This document shows positions 62,432 to 64,000 of a stretch of DNA of 64,000 nt, in pieces (within the stretch, counting starts at the first letter, position 1; every line of letters starts with the position of its first letter). The position numbers and the translations under genes were made by a program. The DNA is from Emticicia sp. BO119 (lineage in GTDB: Bacteria; Bacteroidota; Bacteroidia; Cytophagales; Spirosomataceae). The stretch spans positions 124,001-188,000 of the forward strand of contig NZ_JACETV010000009.1 in assembly GCF_013912375.1 (NCBI RefSeq), read 5' to 3'. Below the pieces are notes generated by a model. It searched no databases. It saw nothing but the letters and a program-made list of their open reading frames with translations, and was not told where the DNA came from.

Positions 62432-64000
62432 GTTTTATTTTCGGACAATATTTTAGCAACAGATAAACCTTTTTCCGTAAGATTATAATACCCGTTTTTT
62501 AAAGCACCTTTAAATTCAATCAATCTGTTCTCTTTAAGTATTTTTATCTCTCTTGCAATGGTTTCTCTGGAAACCCCCAACTGCTTTATTAATATCTGGG
62601 TTGTGCTTGACCGGACCTGATTCAAAAATAAAATTATACTGATTAATCGTTCCTTTTTGGATTCGCTTAAATCTCCAAAAATGTCTAATGGATCATTATC
62701 AGGCTTTCCTTTTACTAAATGATTACTTATAAATGGAAATTGCCTGAACTGCTGTATTTGGTTAAGAAAAGTAGGAGGTTCTTCATTAAGATATTTTTCG
62801 ATTTTAGACGCTTCATCTTCAATAGCATTTTTCTTGGTGATAGGTGGAATAGAGGTTAAAAAAGTAGGCCCATCATGAAACTGAGGTTTCTCGTCTGAAA
62901 ACTGACTTACAAAAGCTGCAATTTTTTTTAATCCAAAACCTAACTCTTCTGCCAACCCTAATTCTCTCAAGAACCTTCCTATAATCGGATTCTTGGGTAT
63001 AGGCTGATAGTTGCTCAGATCTATATTTTTATTCATTGCTGTTCTGTTACTATTAGCTGTAAAAGTGCCATCAAGATGGGTAATAGCAAATTTGGCAGGC
63101 AACCCAGAACTATAATCCTGATGAGTCAGAAAATTAATGAATACTTCTCTGTACATTAAATCCCGAATACCAACCCTTGTTGTATTATTAATAACAAAGA
63201 AATCAGGAAGATGCTTATGCACAAAGTCCATGAGGTGATAGTAAGTATCAATAAGATTCGTAGTAAATGTTTCCCTATCATAATACCCATCAAAGCCTTC
63301 TTTTTCTCTCAAAGCATCAATTCTGAAGCTCGGGAAGATCGCCCTAATTACTTCATTCTTACCAAAGAGTAATATGGCAGCTACAGTATATCCACTTTCC
63401 TTTGTCTCTAAATCAATTCTCCATAAACCCGAACTTTTCATTACTTCTTCAAAATCCATATTCAGCCACGGATGAGACGGGCGAGTCTGTAAAATCAGTT
63501 TCATCGCCTTGTTGTAAACATCCATATTAAAATGTCCTACATCAATATATCTGATTATTTTATTATCAGGATAATAGAATCTTTTTCGTTCTTGTAAACG
63601 AAGTTGGTCAGAAATATTCTCGACTGAAATATTGAGATTATCTCTTCGTTCATAAATATCATTCCCATTATTCGTTGTATGAACCGACTGACTATTAGGA
63701 ATCTTTAAGTATAGAATCTTTTCGTTGTGATAGAAAACATTTTTTATCACAATCCGAGGTTTGGGATGAATTTTATTGGCATTATTAATTCCGGTTATAA
63801 TACTCTTCTCAAGAATATTATATTCATTTTCAGTCAACCCTTTGATACTATTTTCAAATGAATAGGCAAACAGAATTTCACCTCCATTTGTATTCAAGAA
63901 AGCACATAGGGTATCAAAAAAATCAACTGGTAGTTTTCTTACGGTGCTCAATAATTGTGTTTGTTCATCATTACCTCTTTCAATTAAATAGTTAATGTAA
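62425..64000 (-). CDS. AlbA_2 (Schlafen-type) DNA-binding and winged-helix protein, 5' partial
   Basis: The frame continues open past the right edge; upstream of the TTG at 63951 it reads YINYLIERGNDEQTQLLSTVRK, so the true start lies outside. At least 525 residues are visible. The N-terminal part is an AlbA_2 domain (PVDFFDTLCAFLNTNGGEILFAYSFENSIKGL; VFYHNEKILYLKIPNSQSVHTTNNGNDIYERRDN). The central part resembles the RecG-like ATP-binding C-domain (REVFINFLTHQDYSSGLPAKFAITHLDGTFTANSNR; ELGLAEELGFGLKKI). The C-terminus is a winged helix (LNQVRSSTTQILIKQLGVSRETIAREIKILKENRLIEFKG). Such proteins are transcription regulators or parts of defence loci. Target unknown. Confidence 0.75.
   Translation of the reverse strand, partial: YINYLIERGNDEQTQLLSTVRKLPVDFFDTLCAFLNTNGGEILFAYSFENSIKGLTENEYNILEKSIITGINNANKIHPKPRIVIKNVFYHNEKILYLKIPNSQSVHTTNNGNDIYERRDNLNISVENISDQLRLQERKRFYYPDNKIIRYIDVGHFNMDVYNKAMKLILQTRPSHPWLNMDFEEVMKSSGLWRIDLETKESGYTVAAILLFGKNEVIRAIFPSFRIDALREKEGFDGYYDRETFTTNLIDTYYHLMDFVHKHLPDFFVINNTTRVGIRDLMYREVFINFLTHQDYSSGLPAKFAITHLDGTFTANSNRTAMNKNIDLSNYQPIPKNPIIGRFLRELGLAEELGFGLKKIAAFVSQFSDEKPQFHDGPTFLTSIPPITKKNAIEDEASKIEKYLNEEPPTFLNQIQQFRQFPFISNHLVKGKPDNDPLDIFGDLSESKKERLISIILFLNQVRSSTTQILIKQLGVSRETIAREIKILKENRLIEFKGALKNGYYNLTEKGLSVAKILSENKTQ

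Noticed and set aside
62425-63951. Complete 508-residue gene starting at the TTG at 63951
   Set aside because: The frame stays open to the window edge, and the upstream residues look like genuine AlbA_2 domain sequence, so the start lies outside.

Overview
The window is 64 kb of AT-rich bacterial chromosome from a member of the Bacteroidota, most probably the Cytophagales. Four things point there: two proteins with type IX secretion sorting domains; the short primary sigma factor typical of the phylum (287 residues, no region 1.1); many genes without a Shine-Dalgarno motif; and repeated promoters of the Bacteroidota form TTTG-N19/20-TAnnTTTG. I cannot name the genus. It is mostly a core-genome segment with a few accessory islands.

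Layout. 1-14 kb is entirely + strand: the end of fabG, a von Willebrand A membrane protein, an Smr-domain protein, a DUF4403 protein, RNase P RNA, rpsP-rimM-trmD, three small envelope or acidic proteins, gyrA and a periplasmic TPR protein. At 14.0-18.2 kb the coding strand switches. Here lie a dif-like site, a parS-like palindrome, a ParA ATPase with a small ribbon-helix-helix-like partner, about 2.3 kb with no gene, and an XRE regulator. 19-31 kb is mainly - strand: dapD, (gap on +), trmB, folC and a four-gene envelope cluster (TonB-like, HU/SPOR, outer-membrane barrel, 1000-residue TPR protein). 31-40 kb holds an M61 peptidase, a TPR lipoprotein, menD, rpoD, pnp, rpsO and tRNA-Leu. 40.5-44 kb is an accessory island (ArsR-SRPBCC-YdeI operon, AlkD-like repair protein, DoxX, DUF4256) ending in two identical tRNA-Lys genes. 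44-57.4 kb carries a TPR/SH3 membrane protein, a T9SS-secreted adhesin-like protein, rlmD, dnaB, phoH, a secreted M43 metalloprotease, dCMP deaminase, slyD, an ACP phosphodiesterase and holA. 57.6-64 kb is accessory: an orphan ParB, a VOC protein, a degenerate AAA+ protein built like a sigma-54 activator, and an AlbA_2-type regulator that runs off the right edge.

How it fits together. Genes on both sides point towards about 14 kb, and the best dif-like sequence lies exactly there, so I infer that this is the replication terminus region. A ParA/DNA-binding-protein pair beside dif may act on the terminus or may be a relic of an element inserted there. The other notable accessory signal is a pair of almost identical promoters, each with an inverted repeat directly upstream of the -33 box. 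They precede the VOC gene and the degenerate AAA+ gene, which suggests one shared regulator. Much other regulation is visible as DNA structure: terminators shared by convergent genes, the rpsP promoter nested in the rnpB terminator, an rpsO-pnp hairpin, and tandem ArsR operators around a promoter.
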